Shown here in pieces: positions 46,086-59,480 of a stretch of 64,000 nt of DNA (position 1 is its first letter; the number at the start of each line of letters is the position of its first letter). The stretch is from Aquatica leii (taxonomy: Eukaryota > Arthropoda > Insecta > Coleoptera > Lampyridae): contig CM069439.1 in assembly GCA_035610365.1 (NCBI GenBank), positions 6,386,001-6,450,000 of the forward strand, in the 5' to 3' direction. The position numbers and the translations under genes were made by a program. Below the pieces are notes generated by a model. The model searched no databases and was not told the DNA's origin. It saw nothing but the letters and a program-made list of their open reading frames with translations.

Positions 46086-48720
46086 GAAATCAACAACACC
46101 GGATATATTCAGAATGAAAAACTATAATAAAAAATGCACACAAAATTTAAAAAAATGCATAGAAAGAAAAAACAATCAAAACTTCTAATGACAATTACTT
46201 ATTTGACCGTAATAATTGTTTAATAATAAAACGACATTCTTATTAAAAAGTATCTACTGATTTCGTAAACTTTGCTGCTATTTTACAAAACACAATAAGA
46301 AGAAATTTGATTTTTCGTTAATTTGCAAAAAACTGTCAAAGAATACACTAAAATATATTAGGAAGTACTACAACGTAAAATTTACTTTACCAGATAAAAA
46401 AGGTTAGGTTTCTAGTAAAACAGTCAAATATTGGTGTATGGCTCGTTTTGAGACTACTATTTTGTTGCAAAACTCTAACATTAAATTTACAAATTCTTCT
46501 TATGAAATTTTAACCAAAAATTTTATAAATACATACACAGAAATCAGTCATGAGATCTTAAAAATATTATTAAAAATTGCACAAACAAAGAAATGATTCC
46601 ATGTTCAAAAATTGTAAGTCTAAAATGTGCAGTTGATTACAAACAGTATTTAAAAAAAGATTTAAATAAACACCTGAAGAAAACGCGATAGAAAATAGTT
46701 ATTTTCTTCTTCTGGTTTTAAGATTGTTCATTGGGCGGGAGGTTATTAAAAAGAAGCTTAAAAAAAGTAAACAAAGAAAAAAATTTAGATGAACCGCAAA
46801 ATATTTTACAAAATAAGAAAAATTTGAAAAAGAAATCCGCAACAGAATCTGTCAGTAATACAGAGAATATTTCATGACTGTCTTTGCAAACAAAGGTAGC
46901 AATGAAAAACGAAAAGTACTATTGTGTGAATTATGGCAATCAATGACATTTCGGCAGTTAACTCAACCACATTATAAGTGAAAGTTTTCCATTTTTATTT
47001 AAATTTTGTATGACCTAGTATGATGCATCTATACCAAATATGCTATCCACGTACTTTTTTTTAGAAAATAGTATATTTCAAATTGGCAGATAAGAATCTT
47101 TTATTATAAAATGCAGGTAAGAGAACTACAAACATGAGTTTAAAAAAGTAAAAAATGTCATTAGCTTTAGGTACTCGTGTACGGTCTTAACAATTTGGGC
47201 AGTAAAACAATAGTCTGGGCGGCATTACGGTAATGTCAATAGCATTTTCTACAGTAGTTGTACAAAATTTGAACAAAAGCTTAACCCCTCGCATTTTATA
47301 CTGATTTTTATCCGTAACTGATTACGATTAAACAAAAAACAAAGTTTGCTAATCAATAAACACAAAAAGCTTCAGTTATTATTTTTAGAAAAATTAATTA
47401 TTCAAATAATGTTAAAATATAAATTATAGTTTTAGTATCACAATTTTTTATAAAAAGATACAGTACTTATAGTACAGTAAAATTATAGAAACGACTTGGA
47501 ATTGAATTTTGAAATTCGGGTACTAATGACTCTCAATGAGACATTTAACAGGTTTCTTCCTTAAAACCGAACTTAAAGTATTGTACTATACATTTAACGA
47601 GGGGCTACAAAGCTCTTTCTTTAAATTAATCAATCATTTTCACGACATAATAAAGAATATGTATGAAAGTAAAAATTAATTCAAAAACCTAAATTAACTA
47701 TAACAATTCCTGTTTTGCAATTAATGATTCAGGTTTATAGCATTACTAAAAACTATAAAAAATATACACATTAAAAAAATGGATGTAGACAAACTTTTAA
47801 ACAAAGGTTAAATAAAAAAATAGCAAACACTAAACTCAAAATTTAGTAAAGCATAACTTATATCTGAAATTGACTTCTCAGAATATCAGATTTATAATAT
47901 CAACGAATATATATGCAAAGACAAATCTTTAAAACGACATAAGCTTAAAAAGAAACATAATTCTATGAAGCTATTAATGAATATAATGATACACGATTAG
48001 TTTTCTAGTAAAACTGTATCACTGATTTAAAAAAAGTATTGCAAAAACAACAGTGCAATGTAGTCAAAAATACAAAGTTTTAATTTATAATGGGCGTGTA
48101 GACGGACATTTGCTCTAACAGAAAAATATCAGACAAAAGTTTCATGAGACCACTTAAGGCGCTTCTTAAAATAATTTTTGGTTTACCGCCGTGTCCCCTT
48201 CATACAGAAATGCCACGTCACTCTGTTATTTTGAATGGAACACCGTGTATATTTTTGAATTCCTTAATAAAATTTAAGAATTTGGTATAAGTAGGTAATA
48301 TGTGTCTAAGGCAAGTCGATATTGATATTAAATATTTTCGGATTTTGTTAACAGTAGAAGTGGTATTTTTGAGGAATTTTCATTTTGACTTAAATGAGAC
48401 TTTATAAAAAAAATTCAGTAAAATTGAAAAATCTGTGAAACATCCCTGGGGCACGTAAAAGTTTTTAATTTTGCTCAACTTCAAATAAAAAGATCTTGAT
48501 GACACCCTCTAATTATTTTTGCATAAATAAATGCAGAAAAAGTATGCCTTTCTTTGATGTTGTATTGCATGTCAAATTCTTAAAATCAATATTTTCAAAG
48601 AGAAAGAAAGTTTTTACTATCAAGTATCTAGGCGTTGAAAATAATAACCATAAAAACAAAAGACAAGCGTTTCTATCTTATTCGATATTATTAAAATTAT
48701 TAACATGATTTTTTTAAAAG
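46086..48720. other. AT-rich intergenic DNA; one mariner-like end
   Basis: No gene recognised. At 48229-48252 the plus strand reads TTTTGAATGGAACACCGTGT; its complement begins ACACGGTGTTCCATTC, the style of terminal sequence seen in mariner-type elements, but no opposite end was matched. Confidence 0.4.
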
Positions 48721-48729
48721 ATCATCTCG

Positions 48730-49365
48730 TCTATATGGTGTTTGTGTTAGTACAAGAATCCTTTATTAGCATCAAGATTTTACTATCAGAAGTATTCGGA
48801 GCGTAAAACACCCTGTGTTGAAGTTTTTCAAAATCTGTCAAACAGGTTTATCCAAAGTGTACTCAAAACGTATCTCTAGATGTAAGAGTGTGACAAATGA
48901 TGACAATCAAATGAACGTGCTCCTTGCAGTTATAGAAGACCGCCGTGCCAGCCAAAGACGAATTAATCGCATAAAACGTCAGTTGGTCGTATATTAAAAT
49001 TAAATAAATTTCATCCATATCTCATCCAGCTATGCCAAGAGCTAAACGGAATTGATTGTCTAAGACAGCAGAAGTATACCACGGGGCAACAAATAAAAGT
49101 AAGCAAAACCTTACATTTTTCGACAAGGTTCTCTTTTCACATGAGGCTTCTATAAAAACGGATCAGTAAATCGGTATAATTTTCATTATTGCTATAGGTA
49201 CCGTGAACACTTCGTATATTCAATGGTCCCCAAATGTTTGGAGAGGTATTTTGAAAATTTAAACGGCATAGTGTATCCACAGTTTTTAGAACAATGTTTT
49301 CTGTAATTCCAAGAGTGAATGAGTAAATATCCGTCGACGCACTATTGACTCAATCAGTATAACAC
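48730..49365 (+). pseudogene. Tc1/mariner-type transposase remnant
   Basis: Plus-strand pieces in three frames: YMVFVLVQESF near 48732; YQKYSERKTPCVEVFQNLSN near 48790; DDNQMNVLLAVIEDRRASQ near 48900, continuing as TSVGRILKLNKFHPYLIQLC near 48975 (helix-turn-helix linker); FFDKVLFSHEASI near 49120 (first acidic block, Asp replaced by His); a YNFHY segment; and a VW.G/GIVYPQFLEQCF block near 49250. The order and spacing fit mariner-like transposases. The frame changes at least five times, so it is dead. The terminal repeats were not identified. Confidence 0.7.
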
Positions 49366-52300
49366 TATTAAATAAAAACAAATGCAATTTAAACAACAAA
49401 TTGTAAAATTTATAAATTACTAATTAAATAAAAATTGAAAAAAATACAAACTGTATTACTTTACAATTGGCATAGAAATGTAAATATTTTTAGAACAAAG
49501 TCGTTTTACTAACGTTATGAAGTTTTAAGTTTTTTTTATAAAATCAACTGCAAAAACGTCACAACAATAAAACGTAAATAAAAACAAATAAAAATCACTG
49601 ACTAATTGCAATGACCAAGCAAAATTATCATTGAGTAATTACATGTTGTGCTAACAAGATAAAAGTTATTTACAAACAAGAAATCAAAAGCTTATGATGG
49701 CATTTCCGAGTTTACTCCAAAATCAAAAAATGTATGAACAAACTAAAAATCATTTTTTATTAATATTATGTAAGCGCAGTTGTAAAATTATTTTTTATTA
49801 GATATTGTTAAATTTTTAAAATCAAAATAAATTAAAATTGGATATTAAGTAATTAATATGCAAATCACGCTAATTGAACAAAGCCTATAAACTTTTAATC
49901 ATTTTTTCCGTCATCACATTCAGAAAATTGTCAATCGGTACGTAATTAATACACGTATAGTACATAATTTATACCACAAAATATATAATTGAAATTTATT
50001 GAAAATAATAGATTACCGTAATATGTTTATAATTCACTTTTTATAGTTCATTACGTTTTACACGATAAAATATAATTAATAACCGCTTTAAACCTTTACT
50101 AATTATTTTACAGTGTAATTAATAAATATCAAATGTCAGTCAAAAATGACTGAAGTACAAGTTTAATGATACTTAAATGCTGTTCCATATATAGATAATA
50201 TATACAATTGCACCTTTCGCAAAAATTAAATTTAAAAAAAAGTAAACCACTAAAAATCAGAAGATCAGAAATGAAACAGTTTAGTTTAATTTACACCAAA
50301 CCAGATGTTTTATTTGTAATTTTTTTTTAATTTATAATGAATGAGCCAATTAATTATTTAAGTTACTCAAAACAATGTTCAATATTTAGTTGAACTCAAG
50401 ATTAGATTTGCAGATCAGCTGTTGATTTACAGCTCAATTTTTAGACACAAACAAAAATTAAAATGTTCGAACAACCAAAGAAAATCACAACTCAAATATA
50501 CAGAAAACATAGACTATTAGTGACAAAGTCAAAAAAAATTATTAAAATTAACTGACAACAACAACACGTCGGATTTCACAATCACAAATGTAAGTATAGT
50601 ACATTGAAACTACTTGACTATGTTTCTGCAGTATAGAATTGAAGAAACAGGTGTTCAATGCAGTCATCGTATACACCTTCACTGGTTTATAAATCTTTAT
50701 ATTGCCGCACGTTGCAGTGTTGAAACAAAATTTATCTTGTATTACAAATTTGAACAATATAAGATAAAAGCCGTATCAAATTGTGGCATGTTCAAATTCA
50801 AGTGGTGAGTTGATTCCATCTATAGTTATTTTTTAAATAAAATTACGTTTTGGTTTTACGTTAGAAAAGCGCATACTAGTTTTAGACGGAATTCATACAA
50901 AGATGCTATCATGTTTTTGACCATGTTTTGACTTCAAATTTACAGGAGCTTTTGCAACATCTTCATATAAAAACAATAGTAAAAATGTGTTCGTCAAAAT
51001 CTAGCTTAACCAGTATCAAGCTCTTTGTCAAATAATTAAAAAAAATAAAATCAAAGAAAATCAAGAGCATAACAAATAATTCCAATATAAATGACTTACA
51101 AACTGCTAAGTAAATCAACGTTTGATAAAGAAAATGAATTTTAGGAATCAAAAATGTCTGTAGAAAAACAGATTAAACTAAAATATATTGAAAAATGACT
51201 GCATGAATTTGCCTCATTAATACAAAATCGATAAAAATGAAATTAAACAGTCGCATTAAAGATAAAGGGTGGTAAAAAACAAAAAAATTAAAACAATGTT
51301 GGCAAAACAACTAAAAACTAGAAAAATTCACTAGCTACTAAAGAAATCATTAGCAAACCAAAAAAGCGGAGCGATTACAAAAACTGATTCAAAATCTTTT
51401 TAAATGTTTATGATTTTGCAATTTTTCTTTTATTTTTGACTTTTCAACTCCTGAAAATACTAATACATAGTATAAATCTACTACATCCTTTTAAGATTAA
51501 TTATTGCGTGTAAACCAAAAACTAAAAAACCAAACATTGCTAGAATTTCAGTATCGCCAAAACTACTGCATAAAAATGTTATTTAAAAACATGCATTATA
51601 ATCCAATCATGATAAGCAGCACAATATTTTTCTTAAACTTTGCTGCAATTGATTTAAGAAAACAGAATTTGTCTTTAAAAAATTAAAAACATTTTTAAAC
51701 AATAACGTATGTTTTTGACTTTTTGGTCAAATTTTCAAAATTAGTATTTATTAAAAACTCAGAATATAAAAAATTAATTTGTTTTTTTTTTTTTGACAAA
51801 ATCTATAATTAAAATGAAAAATGCCAGAAGGCAGGTTCTTAAAATACTAAATAGTAATTTTTTAATTACATTCGCAGAGTAATTACGCGCAATTCACAAA
51901 AATTGAGTTTTTAATGGCATTCATATGGTCAATAGTAACCGAGAAAAAAGTAATATTAGGTTTTTGTTTTGACACAAAATAATTAATTAGTTAAAATAAT
52001 TGCTTCTTAATTGTATTATTGTTTAATCGCTCCAAAATATATATAATTGCAAACTAATTAATCGTTAAAAAGAATTAACTTCGATTAAAATTAACCGACA
52101 TGATGAACCAAAAATTACAGTGACAATTAGCAACCAAAAAGTAAAAAGGTTGAAAGCTCACAAGATTTGTCTTAAATTAGCGCGAATGATAAAGAGAAAA
52201 GGAAGAGCAAAAAATGACGTAAAATTATTGTTTCGGTTTTGAACGCCTAAATTTATTAATATACAGATTACAACATGTATATATTTTCATTGCACTTATG

Positions 52301-52505
52301 GGAATTTTTATACTGCCGCTGTAATTATTTGTTGAATTCATAATTACCTAAATGTGCTTTGATCTTACCGACGGCTATTTAAATAAACGCGCCAATTTTG
52401 ACGCAACTGAAAAATTACGAATTCAACAACTACGTTAAGAATAAAGCTTAACAAATATACACGGTTAATTTTAGTGGCACAGGTTGCATATATTCCTAAG
52501 ATTAG
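49366..52505. other. AT-rich DNA 3' of FoxB, no gene recognised
   Basis: No coding similarity on either strand. As flanking DNA of a developmental regulator it may hold enhancers, but none can be named from the sequence. Confidence 0.4.
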
Positions 52506-52512
52506 TAGATAA

Positions 52513-52518
52513 TTTATT
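52513..52518 (-). terminator. Polyadenylation signal of FoxB
   Basis: TTTATT on the plus strand (AATAAA on minus), about 70 bp downstream of the FoxB stop codon at 52587-52589. It is the nearest canonical hexamer in the right orientation. Confidence 0.45.
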
Positions 52519-52586
52519 GACATCGAAACTATATTTACAAATCAGACTTACGCATTGGCTATATTTACATTATCTATGGAAAGCAA

Positions 52587-53336
52587 TCACACAGAAGGCA
52601 AAACGAATCGAGGCACTCGAAGAAGATCCTCTGCGGGCGGTAAATGGTACTGGTGGTAATATGTGTTGTTAGGTAGTAAAATTGGTGGCTTAAACCGCCA
52701 ATCGTAGTATGGAGGAATTGTCCATTGACTGTTAGTCGAAGTAGGTGAAAAAGATTGCTCTGGAGAATCTTGGTGCGAAGGTTTGTCCGGTGATATCAAA
52801 CTTTCTATAGTAAACGACCTCTTTGGTCTTATATTTGTTAACACAGTGTCCGTTGTATTTAAAGGAGGTGAAGATACTCTGGGTATAGGAATTTGTACAC
52901 TAGAACCCAACTCTGGTTGCGTTTCCGCCGGAGTAAAGAAAAACCTATTTATATTTGCTAAAGCCGCCAATTCGTTGTCAAGCATTTCTTTGTCGCTCTT
53001 CATAAGTTTAAATCTTTTTCTTCTACGTAAAAGACTGCCGTTTTCAAACATGTCAAACGCAGCAGGATGAAGAGCCCAATAAGCACCTTTTCCTGGACGA
53101 TCCGGTCGTCTAGGTATCTTAATAAAACAGTCGTTGAATGACAAATTGTGTCTCAGCGAGTTTTGCCATCTTTGTGTGTTTCGGCGATAGTACGGAAAAT
53201 TTTCAGTAATAAACCGGTAGATTTCCGATAAGGGTAACATTTTTTCAGGCGAACTCCAAATAGCCATTGCTGTTAACGAAATATACGAATATGGAGGTTT
53301 TTGATCGCCATACGTTTCACGAGAAGGTCTTGGCAT
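52587..53336 (-). CDS. FoxB: Forkhead box transcription factor, FoxB class
   Basis: This is a single-exon gene, 249 residues from [12 protein letters not shown], the typical FoxB start; the 16 residues in frame upstream are unlikely to be used. The forkhead winged-helix domain spans about 13-105, with [20 protein letters not shown], recognition helix [19 protein letters not shown] (53-71) and wing [21 protein letters not shown] basic LLRRRKRFK (102-110) is a likely nuclear signal. At 174-181 SFTIESLI resembles the eh1 Groucho-binding motif known in FoxB. The C-terminus is Pro/Tyr-rich. FoxB proteins (fly fd96Ca/fd96Cb, now FoxB1/2 class) are nuclear DNA-binding regulators of head, nerve cord and sensory patterning. 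Being intronless is normal for the class. The reading frame is clean. Confidence 0.95.
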   Translation of the reverse strand: MPRPSRETYGDQKPPYSYISLTAMAIWSSPEKMLPLSEIYRFITENFPYYRRNTQRWQNSLRHNLSFNDCFIKIPRRPDRPGKGAYWALHPAAFDMFENGSLLRRRKRFKLMKSDKEMLDNELAALANINRFFFTPAETQPELGSSVQIPIPRVSSPPLNTTDTVLTNIRPKRSFTIESLISPDKPSHQDSPEQSFSPTSTNSQWTIPPYYDWRFKPPILLPNNTYYHQYHLPPAEDLLRVPRFVLPSV

Positions 53337-53561
53337 GTCGTTTCTTCGACACACACTGTCACCGGAATGTCGCACAACAATCAACAGCTGCTACAATTGG
53401 CTGGAAACCACTATAAACATCCAAAGCAGTCGATAAACAGAGTTACACTGCAGCTTGGAGGGATCCCTCGAAAATTCTACTTTGCTATGTAGCATGTGAT
53501 TGGTTACACCCTCACAATGGCCCACGAACGCGCCTTCGAGAACGCCTCTTCTTAAGCACCG

Positions 53562-53571
53562 CCTTTATATA
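53562..53571 (-). promoter_or_regulatory. TATA box candidate for FoxB
   Basis: On the minus strand TATATAAAGG lies about 226 bp upstream of the FoxB ATG, next to a locally GC-richer segment (53470-53560). It would predict transcription starting near 53535. A position this far from the ATG implies a 5' UTR of about 200 bases, which is plausible. Confidence 0.55.
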
Positions 53572-53599
53572 CCTACCTCATACCTGTATACCATATTCT

Positions 53600-55150
53600 A
53601 ATAAGATAATAGCAGGTGTTTATCGGTACATCTCTTCCCTGTATAATTAGACGAGCTACCTGACTACATTCATTCGCAGATTCTTTAATCAATTTTGTTT
53701 ATTTTTTGTGAACGAATTGGAAAAGGTAAATAAATTACTTTATCATAAATACTTATTGATTATTGTTTGTAGTATAAAAAGCTCTCTAGGTATTATTGCA
53801 TTAACTTTTATAACCTAATTCACTCGTGTTCAAAATTTTGTTGGTATTCAATTCGGTTTTTAAAACTTTTTAAATTCAGTTTATATACTGAGCACTATAG
53901 TTCTCGTTTCATCCTCGTATATTGACAATAATACTCAGTATTAGCTCAAAGATACTTATCATTATTGTTAAGACAGTCGCTATAACAGAATCACAGAATA
54001 GCGATTTTACCCGCAGATGGGTTATCTGAATATTCCCCACAAGCATCAAAATTAATTAATCTGCGGTGTCACATATGTTTTTTTTTTATCAGTGTAGAAG
54101 TTAATATAGATGCTGGATATTTCCTTCTTTTATTTGTTTGCAATTATATCTGGTCTAATCGCTAAAAAACTTGTAGTTACTTCGTATAAATGTCAGTGAC
54201 CAATAATATAATGTGGAAAGTTGTGGAAAGAAGAGTAGTATAATGACACAGAATAGCAAAACTACCATGCCCTAAGCATTGCTACACAGACTACGCCACT
54301 GCCTGCAAAACTATTTCAACTGTTCCCCTTGATGCTACTGCAATTATTTTTGTTACTTGCATTGTTTTGTTCTAATTGATATATGTTATCAAGCGTATTT
54401 ATTAGATAAGACTAAATTTTTTTAAAAACAGCTGAATCCATCTGCTTCAAAATTATTTATCACAGGTTTTTCTTCAAACTTTAAAATTACAAAACGCATA
54501 CAAGTATATTGATGCCGCAAAAATGTGTTTTTGGTCAAGTTACAAGCAGAGTGACGACCTATTTATCGGCGGCAATCGGAACCAAACTACTGCTTACCTA
54601 TAACTTAAGTTGACAAGTTATGTTTTACTAAATACAAGATTTGTTTCTCTCTTTTGGAAAAGACAATCCCATAAAATGATAATTATTAACTTTATTATCA
54701 GCGGTTTGCTATACGCGAATGATTTCAAAATTTTAAGAACGTTTTAATGAAACTTGCTAACGTTTCGTAAACGGTTTAGGTATGTAGACAAGCAAATTGA
54801 TGAACTCATTTTCTAGTATAAGGTCTGACTATGAAAACTTCGGCTTCTCAGTTATTTTCTTTATAGACCGTTTTTTTTGCTTAGCCCATCATGGTGTTTT
54901 TGTTAAATACATTCAACATAAAAAGAGAACACGCAAACAGACCTCAGTACCTTCTCAGGTTGATAGATCGTACATTTCCCCTTGCTGTAAAAAAAGCTAA
55001 AAAGCAAAAACGTTTGATAAATAGTCGAATTGACCTAAAATCAGATTCTAAATTCCAAAAAAGTACGGTTTTCGCGTTGACAAATTGATTACTTGTCTCT
55101 TTAGAGATTCTGAATTCTCGATTGCTAGTTTTTTATTTCTGTCTCGTTCT
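53600..55150. other. FoxB upstream flank, no gene recognised
   Basis: No coding similarity. The plus-strand reading near 54797-55088 is open in two frames with basic composition (KKAKKQKR), but no family is recognised. Confidence 0.35.
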
Positions 55151-56285
55151 ACTAATGCCCCTTACAAAAGTAAGCGAAACTTTTGATGCAATTATTAACA
55201 TCTGCTAAAACACAATTCCAAGCCACTGCATTAGATTGTCCGTTTAAAGTGATGATGTTTATGTCAAGTTTTTCTCTTTTTCTGCAATGCGTTTTTTATA
55301 GTTCCATCCCATGTTTGTTGAAACTTTCTTCTTCTTGTTCTTATTGGTTATCTTCTTCACAGATCTGTTGTTGTTCATTGTTTGGAACTGATCCACCAGC
55401 TTACTTGTCTTTTTTCAAATAAATCTAATATTAATTGTATATACTTATTATTTTCTAATGTCTGTATTTGTGATTCTGTCTGCTGTTGTATTTCTCGGGT
55501 ATTTTATTTCTGTTGCTTGCATTTGCTTTTATGTTAGTACCAATGTTTTGCAGCCGTAAGTTAGTATTGATCTATATTTTTATTTTTGTTTTTGTCCTAA
55601 TCACTTTTTTGTTTATAAAAAGTAGTGTTTATGCCTTTTCTATTCTCTTGGTAATTTGTATTTTTTGTTTTCAGTTGTTTTTTAAGGTTAAATATATTTT
55701 TGTCTTGCGCTGTTGATCTCCACGTTTCTAGTTTTCATATATAACCTATAGTTTTTTCTTTTTAAGTATTTTTTTTGTTTTATATATGTGGTTTATTTTA
55801 TTTTTATAATTTTTATTTTCAGTTGGTTATTTTTCGTAGCCAGTGTTGTTCTTGTTTTAGACAATGAGTAGTTTCTACCAATGCATTTTTTGTGGTCCTG
55901 TTCAAACTCCATTCCATTCATTACAAATTGTTTTTTTCATTTTAGTACGCATTTATTTGTTCGTTATTTATTTTTATTTTCTCTTTCGTTTCTTCAAGTT
56001 CTTCTTTTATTTAAACTCCGTTGCTAATTTATCCATTAGCTTAACATTTCTGTTTTATCCATTTTTGATGTTCTTTGTATAAATTTGTTGTTCTTAAATA
56101 TTTATTTTATTGATAAATTTTTTTAATTTCTATTATTCTGTTGAAAAAGTCTGATAGGTCAATGCTCAAGTTTTGTTTTCTTCTATTCTTACCACTCGTT
56201 GAAGTCTCCTTTCGGTAGTTATTGTGATTTTAGTATAGAATAATAGTTTTACTGCTAATAGATGTGTGTTGCCTATCCTCAGTTA
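55150..56285 (-). other. T-rich tract; minus strand reads as decayed Lys/Glu-rich coiled coil
   Basis: The plus strand is T-rich and gives only hydrophobic low-complexity frames. The minus strand gives broken lysine/glutamate/asparagine-rich segments (for example MDKLATEFK then KKNLKKRKRK, and NNEQQQICEEDNQ) reminiscent of the coiled-coil ORF1 of RTE-type LINEs. No catalytic domain was found. This is a weak inference from composition only. Confidence 0.25.
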
Positions 56286-56499
56286 TTTCAATTTAATTGC
56301 ATTGTTAACTGCTGCTTGTAAATAATCGTTGGTATTAACCAGAAGATGATAAGATAATGTCTGTTGTTGCAATCGTTAACTGTATAAATGTTTATTAATA
56401 TTGCTCGCTGCGGTCCAACATTTAGATTTAGTTGCGGAGCTTCACATAACACGTCCATACACCTTTGAGTGACTGACAACAAGGCCTGGATGTTAAATC

Positions 56500-58205
56500 C
56501 ATTCCTTTGTACATTATTCAAGTCTTATAGCACAGTTCCTTGCGAATCTTTGTGTGTTATAGCTAAACATACATCTGCACCTTTTGTAGAAAACCTACTA
56601 CCCTAAAGTAGTGTTTACTAGAGCTAGTAGACCTTTCTAAACCACCACGTTTCACCCGCTGATGTTTCATGGACATTGGCAGGACTTAAATAGGATATTT
56701 GTAGGCTTTAACGGAATGTCCTTAGGATGTTTCAGAATACACTGACATCCTTGGAACGCCGTTGTGACGTCCTTATGTTTATTGGGCTGTAACCACTGAT
56801 CTGGTGTTGTGTTTCTTCGTGTCCGCTTTTCTTATGCGGGTAGCAATATTGTGTCCTTTTTTTTTCAAGGCATCCGTTATACGGCCGAGCTCAGTTTTCC
56901 AACAGTTGGATTTGCTGATGGTCTTAACCTTATGAACTAAGATTTTTAGCACTGCCAACTTCTGATCAAGATGAGTAAGATTTCGCATTGAGTTATCGGT
57001 CGATGTGTGTTGGTTTCCTGTATAGGTGTTCCAGAGTGTTGTTTTCCAAATGACTACTACATCTAAGTTCGAAGTGCTTCTGTTTGTTTCAATGCTCATA
57101 GTAAATTTGATGTTCTAAATGATTTATGTAATCCCAACACTATGGTTTAAGAAGTGCGGCTTGCAATGCTGTATTCAAATTCACCCATAAATAGATTGAC
57201 AATAACCGGAAAAAGTCGTGATCCTATGACCGCTCCCGCAGTTTGTTAGTACATATGATGTTCAACAAAAAGAACATGATTTTTAAACAAAATTCAGTTA
57301 GCCGAGTTCATTAAGCTCCTCATTCAAATTTCATTTGAGTCAACGTACTGGGTGTTTCTAACGTGATGAGTGCTTTTCCTTGTCAGTGGTTTTAGAATAG
57401 CACATAATTATCTTTCTAAAGAATGGGTGGCTAAACCTAAAGCACTCACAATTAAGCAAACACGTAGATCTTGTAGATCTTCGGAAAGCCATAAAAGTGT
57501 GGCAATCTGCTGTCTTCTGATGTTCTGGAATCCTACTTGCAAATTTTATAGCGAAAGAAATCTTTTTCTCCACGATTATTTTTGGATTTCTTTTCAATGG
57601 TTTTTATGCCGAATCTTGCAGTAATGCGTTTGCCTTGTTCATGTAATCACAGGTTTTGATGATTACAGTAGCATTTTCTTTGTCAGTTAGTGATGTTTAG
57701 GTAGGTCTTAAGTTCCCTTAGAAAAATTCTTTCATTTCGGTTGACGTTGGATCTTGGTACTATAAACTTCTTCAATATGTGGGAGAGTTCTAAGTGTAGT
57801 TATTTCTTCTTTTGATAGATGTTACTGCAATAGCAAAATGTAGACCTTTGACCGGTTCACTGAGTGATACTCGGTGAGTGTGGCAGAGTACAGATTCACA
57901 ATGATCCTTGTCTTTCCAATTGCGGCTTATGATGATGTTCTTCCTGCGATTTCTAAAATTTCATCATTTAGACCTTCTTTGATTTTTCGGCGGATAGTCG
58001 ATCAAATCCCAGATTGTTGGGTCTATGTTGATGGGCAGTCGTAAATAGACCGGGAATAGTTCCGTGATTTTCTTACCTAATTGGCGTCTACTCTGGTTTC
58101 TCTTTAATATGCGAATAAATCTTTCACCTTTAGCTTAGATAACTGATTTTCTAAATTGTGAGCAACTGCGATTCCTGGTATTAAGCCCAGGTGATTTTAT
58201 TAATT
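56500..58205 (-). mobile_element. Penelope-like element of a second lineage, decayed RT
   Basis: The minus strand follows Penelope-type RT from its N-terminus. Near 57900: THRVSLSEPVKGLHFAIAV, matching the LS..E..VLSLGLNFA block. Near 57490-57410: a broken GLPKIHK then LRVCLIVSALGLATHSLE and ILKPLTRKSTHHVRNTQ. Near 57250: FVEHHMY.QTAGAVIGSRLF then PVIVNLFMGEFE, i.e. motif B (GVAMGSPLSPVIANLFM). Near 57000: THLDQKLAVLKILVHKVKTI and ITDALKKKGH, the region after motif E. Motif A and the YVDD block are not preserved. The sequence differs clearly from the other copies, suggesting a separate PLE family. No GIY-YIG domain is readable downstream. Confidence 0.75.
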
Positions 58206-58439
58206 TATTAATTATTAAGTATATATACTTTAATTTTCTATAGTGTAAATTCCTCTACACGGAAAGCTTTAGAACCCTACCCCCGCGTGCTTAAAGGTGG
58301 GCAACGAAGCTCAGGTTATAAGTCCTATACGGCAGTACTATCCTGATGCACGGCCAAAGGGTTACGTCAACACTAGTTATTCGCCGTAATCCTAAAAAGT
58401 CGCGCTGTCGCACCTTCTCCCGTCATCTCAACCTCCGCC

Positions 58440-59470
58440 ATGGAGGTTGAGTCTAACAGTGTTAAGCGTCGTCGCGAAGCCGAGTCCGACGACGAACTGT
58501 CTACACTCGAAGAATCCTTCGAAGCATGGTCCTAACTATGCCTAAGCTAATTTCTACCTCCAAAAAATCTGTTGCCAGACAAACTGAATTAATGGATGTA
58601 CTGTCCCGCATCAAAGTTATCTTCCGTAGATCCATTCTTACCAAAAGAATGTCGCAGCAACATTCAGATATTTCCGACGCTCTTAGGGGCATACAAACCG
58701 CCTTGAATACGGTGACTGACAAGTTGCCATCACCAGCCATCCAACAAGTCACAACTGGTCCTGTTTCTTACGCTCAAGTAGCAGACAGAGTGAAGGTACC
58801 TTCCGGTAAATCCGTCGCTCCAGTCCCAAGATCCACAGTTGTGATAGTTCGTAAGCCCGAGTCTAACATGAAGACATCTGACGAAACCAAAACAATGCTT
58901 AATCCTATCACGCTCGGTCTAAGACTAGACCGACTGACGAAAATGGGATGAAACTCCATTCGCTTGGAGTCCGAAAAGACGGATCTTTCAAGATCCCAGC
59001 GGATATCCTCGACAACGCCGGCCTTGTCATCAGACCGCAAAGCAAAATCCTACCAACCTCTCCCCCGAGCAGGTAAAGGAGGCGATCCATGAGCAAAACT
59101 TCGATGTCGCCACTAATGAAATAACGCAACAGGCCAGAAAACACCCGAAGGTGCTATTCAAATCCGGGCCCAGAGATCGATCCAATTGCCAATGGCCAGT
59201 CGTCGTCGTTTACGTTGCATGAAACTCATGCAGGGTCAATGACCATGTACGCATCATAAGGTGCTATAAATGCCAAAAGTTCTGTCACCAATCAGGTGTA
59301 TGTAAAAGCGAAATTCAATGCGGTATTTGTGCCGAAAAGCACGAAACTAAAGATTGCCCAAACACTGCACAAGACCCTGCACGTGCCTACTGTGTCAGAT
59401 ATGGCCATAAAGGCGAGGTGGTAAAACACAAGGCGTCTTCCAATAACTGCCGGCGTACCTAAAGAGGCTT
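58440..59470 (+). pseudogene. ORF1 (gag-like) of the R1-clade element, frameshifted
   Basis: It starts MEVESNSVKRRREAESDDEL at 58440. After a frameshift near 58530 the reading is open to 58951 (RKSVARQTELMDVLSRIK..., SYAQVADRVKVP). Later frames give PEQVKEAIHEQNFDVATNEI and KVLFKSGPRDRSNCQWPVVV near 59070-59210. Zinc-knuckle sequence follows near 59255-59400 (RCYKCQKFCHQSGVC, then CGICAEKHETKDC), with CX2CX4HX4C-like spacing. These proteins bind the element RNA. At least three frameshifts and stops are present. Confidence 0.7.
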
Positions 59471-59480
59471 AACGACAAGA

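Noticed and set aside
52783-53070. Plus-strand frame inside FoxB
   Set aside because: Antisense shadow of the FoxB coding region.
53337-53384. N-terminal extension of FoxB by 16 residues from an upstream in-frame ATG
   Set aside because: FoxB proteins characteristically begin [12 protein letters not shown]; the extension has no counterpart and lies in the 5' leader.
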